Assembly (NCBI RefSeq): GCF_900406815.1
Contig: NZ_OVCN01000009.1
Coordinates: 62,001 to 126,000, forward strand
Source of the DNA: Acinetobacter haemolyticus
GTDB taxonomy: Bacteria > Pseudomonadota > Gammaproteobacteria > Pseudomonadales > Moraxellaceae
Length of the DNA: 64,000 nt
Reading direction: 5' to 3'
A program made the translations under genes and the position numbers. Below the pieces are notes generated by a model, which ran no database searches, was not told where the DNA came from, and saw only the letters and a program-made list of their open reading frames with translations. Shown here piece after piece: positions 16,845 through 25,284 of this stretch. How positions within the stretch are numbered: the stretch's first letter is position 1; the number at the start of each line of letters is the position of its first letter.

Positions 16845-18527
16845 ATGACCGAATCTTTTGCAGCCCTCTTTGAAGAAAGTGAATTAAACCTCAACGTTGA
16901 AAAGGGTGCAGTCATCCAAGGTACTGTTGTTAGTATCGATTCTGACTGGGTTACTGTTGACACTGGCCTTAAATCTGAAGGCGTTGTTGATCGTGCTGAA
17001 TTTTTAAATGAACAACGTGAACTTGAAGTTCAAGTTGGCGATACTGTTGACGTAGTTGTTGAAGCGCTTGACAACGGTATGGGTCAAACAGTTTTATCAC
17101 GTGAAAAAGCAAAACGTGCTGAAACTTGGACTAAACTTGAGAAAATCTTTGAAGACGGCGAAATCGTTACTGGTGTTATCTCTGGTAAGGTTAAAGGTGG
17201 TTTCACTGTTGACATCGGTCCTGTACGTGCATTCTTACCAGGTTCTTTAGTTGACACTCGTCCTATTCGTGACACAACTCACCTTGAAGGTAAAGAGTTA
17301 GAGTTCAAAGTAATCAAACTTGATGCTAAACGTAACAACGTTGTTGTATCTCGTCGTGCAGTTATGGAAGCTGAATCTTCAGCTGACCGTGAAGCATTAC
17401 TTGCTCAACTTGAAGAAGGTCAAACAGTTACAGGTACAATCAAGAACCTTACTGATTACGGCGCGTTCGTTGATCTTGGCGGTATTGATGGTCTTCTACA
17501 TATCACAGATATGGCTTGGAAGCGTATCAAGCACCCATCAGAAGTTGTTGAAGTTGGTCAAGAAGTTACAGTTAAAGTACTTAAATTTGACCGCGAGCGT
17601 AACCGCGTATCTTTAGGTCTTAAGCAATTAGGCGAAGATCCATGGTTAGCGATCATGAGCCGTTACCCTAAAGGTTCTATCGTTAAAGCACGTGTAACAA
17701 ACTTAACTGATTACGGTTGCTTCGCTGAAATCGCTGAAGGCGTTGAAGGCTTAGTACACGTTTCAGAAATGGACCACACGAACAAAAACATCCACCCATC
17801 TAAAGTTGTTCAGATCGGTGACGAAGTTGATGTTATGGTTCTTGAAGTTGACGAAGAACGTCGTCGTATTTCGTTGGGTATCAAACAAACTCGTGCTAAC
17901 CCATGGGAAGAGTTTGCTAAAGCACATGAAAAAGGCGAAAAAGTTTCTGGTACAATCAAGTCAATCACTGACTTCGGTATCTTCATCGGCTTAAACGGTG
18001 GTATCGACGGTTTAGTTCACTTGTCTGATATTTCTTGGAACGAACAAGGCGAAGAAGCGATTCGTCGTTACAAGAAAGGCGACACAGTTGAAGCAGTTAT
18101 CTTGTCTGTAGACGCTGAAGGTAACCGTATCAGCCTAGGTATCAAGCAATTAAACAGCGATCCATTCAATGACTTCTTGGCTGCGAATGAGCGCGGTGCT
18201 TTAGTTAAAGGTACTGTAACTGCTGTTGATGCTAAAGGTGCTACAGTTAAATTAGCTGATGACATCGAAGCAACACTTAAAGCTTCTGAAATCAACCGTG
18301 ACCGTGTTGAAGACGCAACTAAATTCTTAGAAGTTGGTCAAGAAGTTGAAGCTAAGATCATCAACGTTGATCGCAAATCTCGCTCTATCAACTTGTCTAT
18401 CAAAGCGAAAGACGAAGCTGAAGAGAAAGAAGCTGTGAACAATGCTCGCCAAGCTGCTGCGACTCAAGCTGCAGAAAGCAATGGTCCTAAGACTATTGGT
18501 GACTTAATTAAAGCTCAAATGAAGTAA
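16845..18527 (+). CDS. rpsA: 30S ribosomal protein S1
   Basis: S1 is the large mRNA-binding protein of the small subunit. The 560-residue product has six S1/OB-fold repeats, seen as recurring G-x-V(K)..TDYG-FV-L..GLLH-S blocks. Codon use is strongly biased (GTT, CGT, GAA, AAC), as expected for very high expression, and differs from neighbours. The 115-base leader after cmk has no other gene and could carry the usual autogenous control. A terminator follows. Confidence 0.98.
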   Translation: MTESFAALFEESELNLNVEKGAVIQGTVVSIDSDWVTVDTGLKSEGVVDRAEFLNEQRELEVQVGDTVDVVVEALDNGMGQTVLSREKAKRAETWTKLEKIFEDGEIVTGVISGKVKGGFTVDIGPVRAFLPGSLVDTRPIRDTTHLEGKELEFKVIKLDAKRNNVVVSRRAVMEAESSADREALLAQLEEGQTVTGTIKNLTDYGAFVDLGGIDGLLHITDMAWKRIKHPSEVVEVGQEVTVKVLKFDRERNRVSLGLKQLGEDPWLAIMSRYPKGSIVKARVTNLTDYGCFAEIAEGVEGLVHVSEMDHTNKNIHPSKVVQIGDEVDVMVLEVDEERRRISLGIKQTRANPWEEFAKAHEKGEKVSGTIKSITDFGIFIGLNGGIDGLVHLSDISWNEQGEEAIRRYKKGDTVEAVILSVDAEGNRISLGIKQLNSDPFNDFLAANERGALVKGTVTAVDAKGATVKLADDIEATLKASEINRDRVEDATKFLEVGQEVEAKIINVDRKSRSINLSIKAKDEAEEKEAVNNARQAAATQAAESNGPKTIGDLIKAQMK

Positions 18528-18533
18528 TTTGTT

Positions 18534-18570
18534 AAAAAGTACGTTTCTTGTAACAGAGATGTACTTTTTT
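18534..18570 (+). terminator. Rho-independent terminator after rpsA
   Basis: The stem AAAAAGTAC/GTACTTTTTT closes a loop of 18 bases and is followed by T-rich sequence, seven bases after the rpsA stop. Confidence 0.8.
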
Positions 18571-18585
18571 ATACAAAAATACTGT

Positions 18586-18623
18586 AAACGGTAGCGTAGT
18601 AATCATGTACTGCGCTACCGTTT
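18586..18623. repeat. Strong 15-base inverted repeat between rpsA and ihfB
   Basis: Arms 18586-18600 and 18609-18623 (AAACGGTAGCGTAGT and its partner) pair along all 15 positions with one G-U pair around an eight-base loop. The stem is G+C-richer than its surroundings and ends in TTTT. It lies 16 bases past the rpsA terminator and could be a second terminator, the end of a small RNA, or a repetitive palindrome. Confidence 0.75.
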
Positions 18624-18684
18624 TGTATTTAAACAGGTTATTATTAAAAACACTGAGAAGTAGCAATAATTAAAGAGGTCATTA

Positions 18685-18987
18685 ATGACTACTGAAGCAC
18701 TTAATAAATCTGATTTAATTGAACGGATTGCACTTAAAAACCCACACTTAGCAGAACCTTTAGTTGAAGATGCTGTTAAAATTATGATTGACCAAATGAT
18801 CGAAGCTCTTTCAAATGGTGATCGTATTGAAATACGTGGTTTTGGGAGCTTTGCTTTACACCATCGTGAGCCACGTTTAGGTCGTAACCCAAAAACAGGT
18901 AAAGCTGTTGATGTCGCAGCAAAAGCTGTACCACATTTTAAACCAGGTAAAGCCCTTCGTGATGCAGTAAACGAATCTGGTCAATAA
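18685..18987 (+). CDS. ihfB: Integration host factor beta subunit
   Basis: This is the beta chain of the DNA-bending heterodimer IHF, 100 residues, of the HU/IHF fold. Visible are the N-terminal [10 protein letters not shown]-type helix, [12 protein letters not shown] (about residues 46-57), and the DNA arm [12 protein letters not shown]. It follows rpsA as in many gammaproteobacteria. A good AAAGAGG site precedes the ATG. Confidence 0.96.
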   Translation: MTTEALNKSDLIERIALKNPHLAEPLVEDAVKIMIDQMIEALSNGDRIEIRGFGSFALHHREPRLGRNPKTGKAVDVAAKAVPHFKPGKALRDAVNESGQ

Positions 18988-19002
18988 GAATTTGAGGTGT
19001 TT

Positions 19003-19362
19003 ATGCGTTATGTATTAATTGCATTACTCGTTGTCATCTTTGGTTATTCACTTGCCTTGGTGCTTCAAAACCCAACTGAGCTACCAGTTGATTTATTGTT
19101 TACTCAAGTTCCAGCAATGCGTTTAGGTTTATTGCTTCTATTGACGTTAGCATTAGGCATTGTGGTTGGACTGCTCTTAGGTGTTCAGGTTTTCCGCGTT
19201 TTCCAAACGAATTGGGAAATTAAAAGATTGCGTAAGGATATTGATCATCTTCGCAAAGAACAAATTCAACTTGCACAACAAGCGGCTGCTGATGCTGCTG
19301 CAAGTGTAAGGCACGAAAAAACTGTATTGGATATTACCAATGAAAATAAAAGCCCATTATAA
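19003..19362 (+). CDS. lapA: LapA domain membrane protein (DUF1049)
   Basis: This 119-residue inner-membrane protein has two helices (about residues 2-22 and 42-65) and a charged helical tail (about 72-110). The QNPTELPVDLLF stretch between the helices is the LapA signature; the family is linked to LPS assembly. ATG 19003 is chosen over GTG 18997 because GAGG at 18994-18997 is correctly spaced for it. The last codons and the stop lie inside the following terminator stem. Confidence 0.85.
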   Translation: MRYVLIALLVVIFGYSLALVLQNPTELPVDLLFTQVPAMRLGLLLLLTLALGIVVGLLLGVQVFRVFQTNWEIKRLRKDIDHLRKEQIQLAQQAAADAAASVRHEKTVLDITNENKSPL

Positions 19363-19378
19363 TATGGGCTTTATTTTT
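19348..19378 (+). terminator. Terminator overlapping the lapA stop
   Basis: AAAGCCCAT/ATGGGCTTT with a short loop is followed by ATTTTTAT. The lapA stop codon (19360-19362) lies in the loop. It separates lapA from pyrF only partly, since pyrF starts 18 bases later. Confidence 0.75.
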
Positions 19379-19395
19379 ATCGGGAAGAAAAGCTC

Positions 19396-20076
19396 TTGAG
19401 TATTATTGTTGCCCTAGACGCAAAAAGCCAATACGACGCTCTGACGATTGTGGAACAACTTGATCCTACTTTATGTCGAGTTAAAGTAGGCAAGGAGCTT
19501 TTTACTCACGAAGGACCTGCTGTTGTTAAAAGCTTGCATGATAAGGGTTTTGAAGTTTTTCTTGATTTAAAGTTTCATGATATTCCAAATACTACAGCAC
19601 AAGCTGTATGCGCGGCTGCTGATTTAGGGGTGTGGATGGTGAACGTTCACGCATCTGGCGGTCGTAAGATGATGGAAACTTGTGTGGAGCGTCTTAAAGC
19701 AGGAAATTATCAAACCCAATTGATTGCAGTTACTGTTTTAACTTCGATGGGTCGTGAAGACTTGCGTGATATAGGTTTAGATATTGAGCCTGTTGAGCAA
19801 GTGCAGCGTTTAGCTAAACTCACTCAGGAAAGTGGTTTAGATGGGGTCGTTTGTTCAGCGCAAGAAGCAAAAATTCTTCGTCAAATGCTCGGCCAAGACT
19901 TCGCATTGGTTACTCCAGGAATTCGTCCAGCAGGATCAAGTGCTGATGATCAAAAGCGTATTGTGACACCGAAACAAGCGATACAAGATGGTTCTACTCA
20001 TTTAGTAATTGGTCGCCCAATCACTAAAGCAGAGAATCCGACAGCGATGCTAAAATCGATTTTAGCTTCAATTTAA
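19396..20076 (+). CDS. pyrF: Orotidine 5'-phosphate decarboxylase
   Basis: PyrF makes UMP from OMP in pyrimidine synthesis. The 226-residue barrel starts [10 protein letters not shown] and carries the catalytic [10 protein letters not shown] motif (about residues 57-66), then VTPGIRP and VIGRPIT at the phosphate site. The start codon is TTG, with GGGAAG about 10 bases upstream. It converges with the next gene; the two stops overlap by four bases (20073-20076). Confidence 0.95.
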   Translation: MSIIVALDAKSQYDALTIVEQLDPTLCRVKVGKELFTHEGPAVVKSLHDKGFEVFLDLKFHDIPNTTAQAVCAAADLGVWMVNVHASGGRKMMETCVERLKAGNYQTQLIAVTVLTSMGREDLRDIGLDIEPVEQVQRLAKLTQESGLDGVVCSAQEAKILRQMLGQDFALVTPGIRPAGSSADDQKRIVTPKQAIQDGSTHLVIGRPITKAENPTAMLKSILASI

Positions 20077-20990
20077 AATTTTAAGTTTAAAAATAGACTG
20101 ATTAAGAGTGGCGCGAGCAAGGATAAAATTAATCCGCTCATCATGGCGTGTGGTACGTAATGCGTGCCACATGATTGTTTAACCATTGCTAAAGTTACAT
20201 CCATCGACGTTGCACCTGCACTAGAAATTGCTGATCGTGGAAAACGCCAGCCTAAACAATACATCAATAGAATTGCAAAAATCTCTCTAAATAAATCAGT
20301 AAGCAGCGCAATACCACCAAGTCTAGCTGAGTGTAATTCAGTAAACACAATTCCTGACATTGAATACCAACCGTAGCCCTGTGCTAATGCGAGAACTTCG
20401 TTTAATTTATAGTGATCTGATAGAATAAAATAGTTAAAGATAGAAGCAAGACAAGAACCAATAATAGCAGCAACAGGAACAAGCAAAATTTTCCAACTTA
20501 ACCAACTGCGATCAAATTGGGTAAAGGCGAGTTCGATACCGATTAAGAAGATAAAAATAAGTAATAGATACCAACTGTTGAATGGTATATGTACATCAAA
20601 ATTTTTGATCAATAGGCCTATTGCAACACCTATTGCAAGTGCCAAAAATGCTTTAGCGATATTTTTCAATGCATTTAAAAACAAGCGTAATGATATTTTG
20701 CCTTGAACACTTTGCCGATCAATCAGTTTATAAGTAAATAAACAAATAAAGAAAGCACCTATAGATGTTGTAAATGCAATCAGTAAAGCTGGAGGAAGAA
20801 TAGCGACAGGATTTTCAATATGATTGAGGGCTTGAGTTAACTCAAAAGCTACACTGATCAATAAAATATAAGAAAAATAAGGAAGAATTTTAAAAACAAG
20901 TTGTTTTATCTGGAAAGATAAGTGAGGGGCAATAAAGTAGCCTAATGAAATTACGATAAATATTTGGAGAATCAGAATAAGAGATTGCAT
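20073..20990 (-). CDS. lysO: LysO-type lysine exporter (DUF340 family)
   Basis: This is a membrane protein of 305 residues with about 8-9 hydrophobic segments. The C-terminal half matches the LysO/YbjE family: [38 protein letters not shown] and [17 protein letters not shown]. LysO in E. coli exports lysine and confers thialysine resistance. The start codon is directly preceded by the T-run of a strong terminator hairpin, and no ribosome binding site is present. Its 3' end overlaps pyrF. Confidence 0.83.
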   Translation of the reverse strand: MQSLILILQIFIVISLGYFIAPHLSFQIKQLVFKILPYFSYILLISVAFELTQALNHIENPVAILPPALLIAFTTSIGAFFICLFTYKLIDRQSVQGKISLRLFLNALKNIAKAFLALAIGVAIGLLIKNFDVHIPFNSWYLLLIFIFLIGIELAFTQFDRSWLSWKILLVPVAAIIGSCLASIFNYFILSDHYKLNEVLALAQGYGWYSMSGIVFTELHSARLGGIALLTDLFREIFAILLMYCLGWRFPRSAISSAGATSMDVTLAMVKQSCGTHYVPHAMMSGLILSLLAPLLISLFLNLKF

Positions 20991-21021
20991 AAAAAAAGCA
21001 GGTCACGAATAACCTGCTTAT
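20991..21021 (-). terminator. Terminator of the monooxygenase, abutting lysO
   Basis: Read on the minus strand, AAGCAGGT and ACCTGCTT pair around a seven-base loop and are followed by seven T, the last of which touches the lysO ATG. Confidence 0.82.
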
Positions 21022-21037
21022 TATGAAGAATTATTGC

Positions 21038-22552
21038 TTAAGCTGCATCGACTTTTGTATCAATTGCTATACTGATAAAATTGTAATCCGCAACATTCAC
21101 CTTGCGGGTTTCTAACCAATATTTCCAAGTATACGTTGGCCACAAAGAAAAGTTTTTACCATCCGCAGCTTGATACCAACTGCTACATCCACCGGCTTGC
21201 CATACTGTGCCTTTGAGTTGTTCTTGTACACGTTCGTTGAATTGGTCTTGAACTTCTTGCTTGACTTCAATTGCTTGAGTGCCTGTTTTATCAACTGTTT
21301 GAATCAATTGTAGAATGTAGTTTACTTGTGATTCAATCATAAAAATCACAGAGTTATGGCCAAGAATTGTGTTTGGACCTAAAAGCTGGAAAAGGTTAGG
21401 GAAGTTTTTAGTTGCAACACCATAATAACTCTCAGCGCCATCTTTCCAAGCTTGTTTAAGCTCAATGCCATTTCGACCCACACAGTCAAAATGTTTTAAG
21501 TAGATACGTGGATCCGTAATAAAACCTGTACCATAGATCAAACAGTCAATCTGACGCTCTTTACCATCTTTGGTGATAATGCCATTTGCTGTGATTTCTT
21601 GAATACCATCTGTTACTAGTTCAACATTTTTACGGTTAAACGTAGGGAAGTATTTGTTTGAAATCAAAATACGTTTACAACCCATAACAAAATCTGGGGT
21701 AAGCTTCTTCGCTAAGGCTTTGTCTTTGACTTGGAAACGAATAAAGGCTTCGGCAAGTTTTTGACCATATTTCATAATTTGTGGTTGCACAATTGGTACA
21801 ACACGTGACTCGTTGCTCCAGTACAAACGACTACGATGAATTTGACGATAAATATTTGAAGCTTTAAATAACGATTTACTTAGTTTTGAATATTTACGTT
21901 CATCACGTGGAATTACCCAGGCTGCTGTACGTTGGAAAACATAGAGTTGCTTAACCTCAGGTGCAATCTCTGGAATATATTGAATAGCACTACCACCTGT
22001 ACCAATCGATGCAACTGATTTTCCATTTAGATCGTAATCGTGTTCCCATTTAGATGAATGAAATACTTTACCTTTAAATTTCTCAATGCCTTTGATATGT
22101 GGAATTTGTGGAACATGTAATGGACCAGAAGCAAAAATTACGAATTGTGCTTCTAGTGTTGGTTGGTCTTTAAAATCTACAGTCCAAACATTACGGTTTT
22201 CATCAAATTCAGCATGTGTTACTTCATGATTAAACTTGCAATAATCCTTTAATTTGTATTGCTCCGTAATATCCTGAATATAACCAAAAATTTCATCTGC
22301 TTCGGCATAACGTTTGGACCAATCTGTCTTTGGTGCAAAGGAAAGAGAATACATATGTGATTGGACGTCACATGCAGCACCAGGATATTGGTTTTCTCGC
22401 CATGTTCCACCAACATCGTTGGTTTTTTCTAAGATAACAAAATCATTGATTTGACTTTGCAACAAGCGAATCGCCATAGCTAAACCACCAAAACCTGCAC
22501 CAATAATCGCAACTTTTGTTTTTTGAATAGCATTTTTGGTTACATCACGCAT
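21038..22552 (-). CDS. Flavin-containing Baeyer-Villiger-type monooxygenase
   Basis: This is a 504-residue FAD/NADPH monooxygenase. The first Rossmann motif GAGFGGLAMA lies at about residues 18-27, followed by DVGGTWRENQYPGAACDV and the second nucleotide motif GTGGSAIQ (about 178-185). The Baeyer-Villiger fingerprint FxGxxxHxxxW is present (FKGKVFHSSKW, about 155-165), although the usual Pro or Asp after Trp is Glu here. The substrate is unknown; ketones, cyclic ketones and long-chain compounds are all handled by relatives. An AraC-type regulator is divergently transcribed and may control it. Confidence 0.85.
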   Translation of the reverse strand: MRDVTKNAIQKTKVAIIGAGFGGLAMAIRLLQSQINDFVILEKTNDVGGTWRENQYPGAACDVQSHMYSLSFAPKTDWSKRYAEADEIFGYIQDITEQYKLKDYCKFNHEVTHAEFDENRNVWTVDFKDQPTLEAQFVIFASGPLHVPQIPHIKGIEKFKGKVFHSSKWEHDYDLNGKSVASIGTGGSAIQYIPEIAPEVKQLYVFQRTAAWVIPRDERKYSKLSKSLFKASNIYRQIHRSRLYWSNESRVVPIVQPQIMKYGQKLAEAFIRFQVKDKALAKKLTPDFVMGCKRILISNKYFPTFNRKNVELVTDGIQEITANGIITKDGKERQIDCLIYGTGFITDPRIYLKHFDCVGRNGIELKQAWKDGAESYYGVATKNFPNLFQLLGPNTILGHNSVIFMIESQVNYILQLIQTVDKTGTQAIEVKQEVQDQFNERVQEQLKGTVWQAGGCSSWYQAADGKNFSLWPTYTWKYWLETRKVNVADYNFISIAIDTKVDAA

Positions 22553-22707
22553 AGTCTACGTCCTACACAGCTAAATTTTGTGCAAGTTTAACGGTTTTAC
22601 CAAGATTAAATATGATTGTATAGACGTAAAACTTGATCATTTCGGCAATTCATTTAGCTATTTTTTTATAGTACAACATTAAAGTTTTGAGAATTAGATT
22701 TAGAATT

Positions 22708-23727
22708 ATGAAAAGATCTATCCTCGGATTGATGTATTTGATTCAAGGCATGCGTCATGTTGGAATAGATGTGGATACACGTTTAGCCCAAATGGGAATA
22801 CATGCTGACGCTTTAGATCCAAGTTCAATCATTGCGGATGAGATTGAGTGGGATATTCTGCAGCATATTAGTCAAGATGTTTCACCTGAACAAGGTTTGT
22901 TTATTGGTCAGCATTATGCATTAGCAGGTTATGGTCCATTTCTTATGCTTTTGGTGACCAGTAATACTTTAGAAAAAGCTTTGCTAAACGGAATCCGATT
23001 TCAACAGCTCACGCATCTATTTGGTTCTTTAAAATTAGATATTCAAGAAGATTTTATTCATTTGGCATATCAACCGGTTGATCTCGAAACACATTTGGGG
23101 CATTTGAGAGCGCAGTGTGAAATCTCAGGAACCTATAAATTCCTACAAGATATTTTTAAAATGATGGGATTAGAGATTCCTAAAATAAAGATTGAATTAC
23201 CCTTTAAAAGGCCAAAAGATTTACACTTGATCGCTTCCTACCAAGATTATTATGGTGTGGATGTGAAGTTTGGTTGCGAGCAAGCTGCATTTATGATGGA
23301 GAATACACAACTTTTAGAAACTAAAATTCCATCTGCGGATATCCTGACCTATCGAATTTATGAAGAAAAATGCCTATCCGATTTGGAGCTGTTAGAGAAG
23401 GTCGCGCATTTAGATGTGACAATAGTTGAGTATGTGGAAGGTTATCTCGAATTGCAAAATGGGGTCATACCGACCATGTCTGAGACAGCATGCGCACTCA
23501 AAATTCCTGAGCGAACGCTAAGGCATCAATTGCAGCAAATGCAGACCAGCTATAAAGAAATCCGTGAAAGGCTTATCAAGAAAAAGGCAATAAAATTTAT
23601 TGAAGCAAGTACATATTCAGTTGAACAGATTGCAGAAATGTTGGGTTATTCTGAACCTGCTGCCTTTAATCATGCATTTAAACGATGGTTTGGACAGAGT
23701 CCTCGACAGTATAACCGAAATCATTAA
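22708..23727 (+). CDS. AraC family transcriptional regulator
   Basis: This is a 339-residue regulator with an N-terminal arabinose-binding-like effector domain of the OruR/ArgR type (about residues 15-200) and a C-terminal double helix-turn-helix (about 235-339), including SVEQIAEMLGYSEPAAFNHAFKRW and GQSPRQYN. The frame opens at TTG 22687; the ATG at 22708 fits relatives better. The 155-base intergenic region shared with the divergent monooxygenase gene is the obvious candidate target. Confidence 0.88.
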   Translation: MKRSILGLMYLIQGMRHVGIDVDTRLAQMGIHADALDPSSIIADEIEWDILQHISQDVSPEQGLFIGQHYALAGYGPFLMLLVTSNTLEKALLNGIRFQQLTHLFGSLKLDIQEDFIHLAYQPVDLETHLGHLRAQCEISGTYKFLQDIFKMMGLEIPKIKIELPFKRPKDLHLIASYQDYYGVDVKFGCEQAAFMMENTQLLETKIPSADILTYRIYEEKCLSDLELLEKVAHLDVTIVEYVEGYLELQNGVIPTMSETACALKIPERTLRHQLQQMQTSYKEIRERLIKKKAIKFIEASTYSVEQIAEMLGYSEPAAFNHAFKRWFGQSPRQYNRNH

Positions 23728-23845
23728 ATGATTAAAAATGGAACATTATGATGTTTAAACTACATGATAATTAAGCCTAAAATCTAATGTCTTTGAACTC
23801 AATGTTCGATATAATTTTTCTCAATTAAAATTGTAATAACACCTT

Positions 23846-24991
23846 ATGTTAAATTCTAAGCCAGACTCGCATAGCACTGCATACATTCCAACATCACCTG
23901 CTGAGCGTTATGCTCAAGCACTTGAGTCAGGACAGTTCATGCCTGATGAAGCACAAGCTCAGGCAGTTCAAGAGCTAGATCGTGTATGGAAAGAGTTGCT
24001 CACTCGTTATAAAGCATCGAAGAAAGCGTTTAGACGATTCCGTCGTCAAACCTATCCGAAAGGTGTTTATATGTGGGGTGGTGTAGGACGTGGTAAGACA
24101 TGGTTAATGGATCAATTTTATGAGTCAGTACCATTCCGTCGAAAAACACGTATGCATTTCCATCACTTTATGCAACATGTACATAAAGAGTTAAACAAAC
24201 TTTCAGGTCAGCGCAATCCTTTAGATTTGGTTGCAGATCAAATCTACAAAAATGCAGTGGTGATCTGTTTTGATGAATTCTTTGTATCGAATGTTACAGA
24301 TGCAATGATTATTAGTGATTTATTCCAGAAGTTGTTTGAGCGGGGCATTACTTTAGTTGCTACCTCAAATATTGCTCCTGAAGGTTTGTATAAAAACGGA
24401 ATTCATCGAGATCGTTTCTTGCCGACAATTGCATTGGTTCAGAAAAATTGTACCGTTTTGAATGTTGATGCTGGTATCGATTACCGTTTACGGGTATTAA
24501 AGCAAGCACAATTGTTTAAGCATCCGCTTGGTAATGATGTGCAGGCATGGATGGCTGAGCGTTTTAGCGCTTTAACCCAAACACAAGTACAATCAAACTC
24601 TCCGATTATGATTAACAATCGTGTTGTTGAGACTTTGGGGCATACTGAAGACGTATTGTGGTGTGAGTTTTCTGAACTATGTTTTAAACCGCGTAGCCCA
24701 GCTGATTTCATCGAAATTGCAAACATATACAATACTGTTTTAGTCAGTAATGTACCGCATTTGACGGATTTCTTATCTGAAGGGACACGTCGCTTTATTT
24801 ATTTGGTCGATGAATTCTATGACCGTGGGGTAAAGTTATTATTAACCTCAGAGGATTCGATTATTGATTTATACGAAGGCGATAAATTAGCATTTGAAAT
24901 TGAACGGACGCGTTCAAGATTACTTGAAATGCAATCGGATGACTATTTAAATTCTGAACATCGACAAATCCAAATCGCAAAAACTTCATGA
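23846..24991 (+). CDS. zapE: Cell division protein ZapE (AFG1-like ATPase)
   Basis: This AFG1/LACE1 family P-loop ATPase of 381 residues corresponds to ZapE, a Z-ring associated protein. Walker A is GGVGRGKTWLMD (about residues 76-87) and Walker B VICFDEFFVSN (about 144-154). The family motif HFHHFMQHVHKEL and the C-terminal FLSEGTRRFIYLVDEFYDRGVK are present. A terminator follows. Confidence 0.92.
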   Translation: MLNSKPDSHSTAYIPTSPAERYAQALESGQFMPDEAQAQAVQELDRVWKELLTRYKASKKAFRRFRRQTYPKGVYMWGGVGRGKTWLMDQFYESVPFRRKTRMHFHHFMQHVHKELNKLSGQRNPLDLVADQIYKNAVVICFDEFFVSNVTDAMIISDLFQKLFERGITLVATSNIAPEGLYKNGIHRDRFLPTIALVQKNCTVLNVDAGIDYRLRVLKQAQLFKHPLGNDVQAWMAERFSALTQTQVQSNSPIMINNRVVETLGHTEDVLWCEFSELCFKPRSPADFIEIANIYNTVLVSNVPHLTDFLSEGTRRFIYLVDEFYDRGVKLLLTSEDSIIDLYEGDKLAFEIERTRSRLLEMQSDDYLNSEHRQIQIAKTS

Positions 24992-24996
24992 TTTGA

Positions 24997-25024
24997 AAAG
25001 GCATTCTTCGGAATGTCTTTTTTT
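24997..25024 (+). terminator. Terminator after zapE
   Basis: AAAGGCATTC-TTCG-GAATGTCTTT has a UUCG-type tetraloop and is followed by T-rich sequence. Confidence 0.88.
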
Positions 25025-25132
25025 ATGATTTTAAGTATAGAACACTTTATTCTTGCAGGAATTTTGTTATAACTAGATAGGTTTGAACCTTGTGTAAAGG
25101 TTACAACACTAAACAGTAAGGACATAATACAT

Positions 25133-25192
25133 AAGCTTTTCCCAAAACAAGAAATTGAATTTTTGTCAATACTACATGTGGGGAAAATGCTT
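25133..25192. promoter_or_regulatory. Long imperfect inverted repeat upstream of malate synthase
   Basis: AAGCTTTTCCC at 25133-25143 pairs with GGGAAAATGCTT at about 25181-25192, with one extra base, around about 37 bases. It may be a regulatory site or a chance structure in A+T-rich DNA. Confidence 0.35.
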
Positions 25193-25223
25193 ACTATTTA
25201 GGAATGTGATATTACTATTCAGG

Positions 25224-25245
25224 CTAGTATAAATCGGTATACTAG
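25224..25245. promoter_or_regulatory. Operator-like perfect inverted repeat before glcB
   Basis: CTAGTATA (25224-25231) and TATACTAG (25238-25245) form a perfect eight-base inverted repeat with a six-base spacer, centred about 50 bases upstream of the malate synthase ATG. The right half contains a -10-like TATACT, so a bound protein would cover the promoter. Confidence 0.55.
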
Positions 25246-25284
25246 GTTTCTTGTTATAAAAAGTTAGCACCATCAGGAAAGACA

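Noticed and set aside
17056-17994. Several long plus-strand frames inside rpsA in another frame
   Set aside because: The strong codon bias of rpsA creates open frames in the second position; they lack ribosome binding sites and family features.
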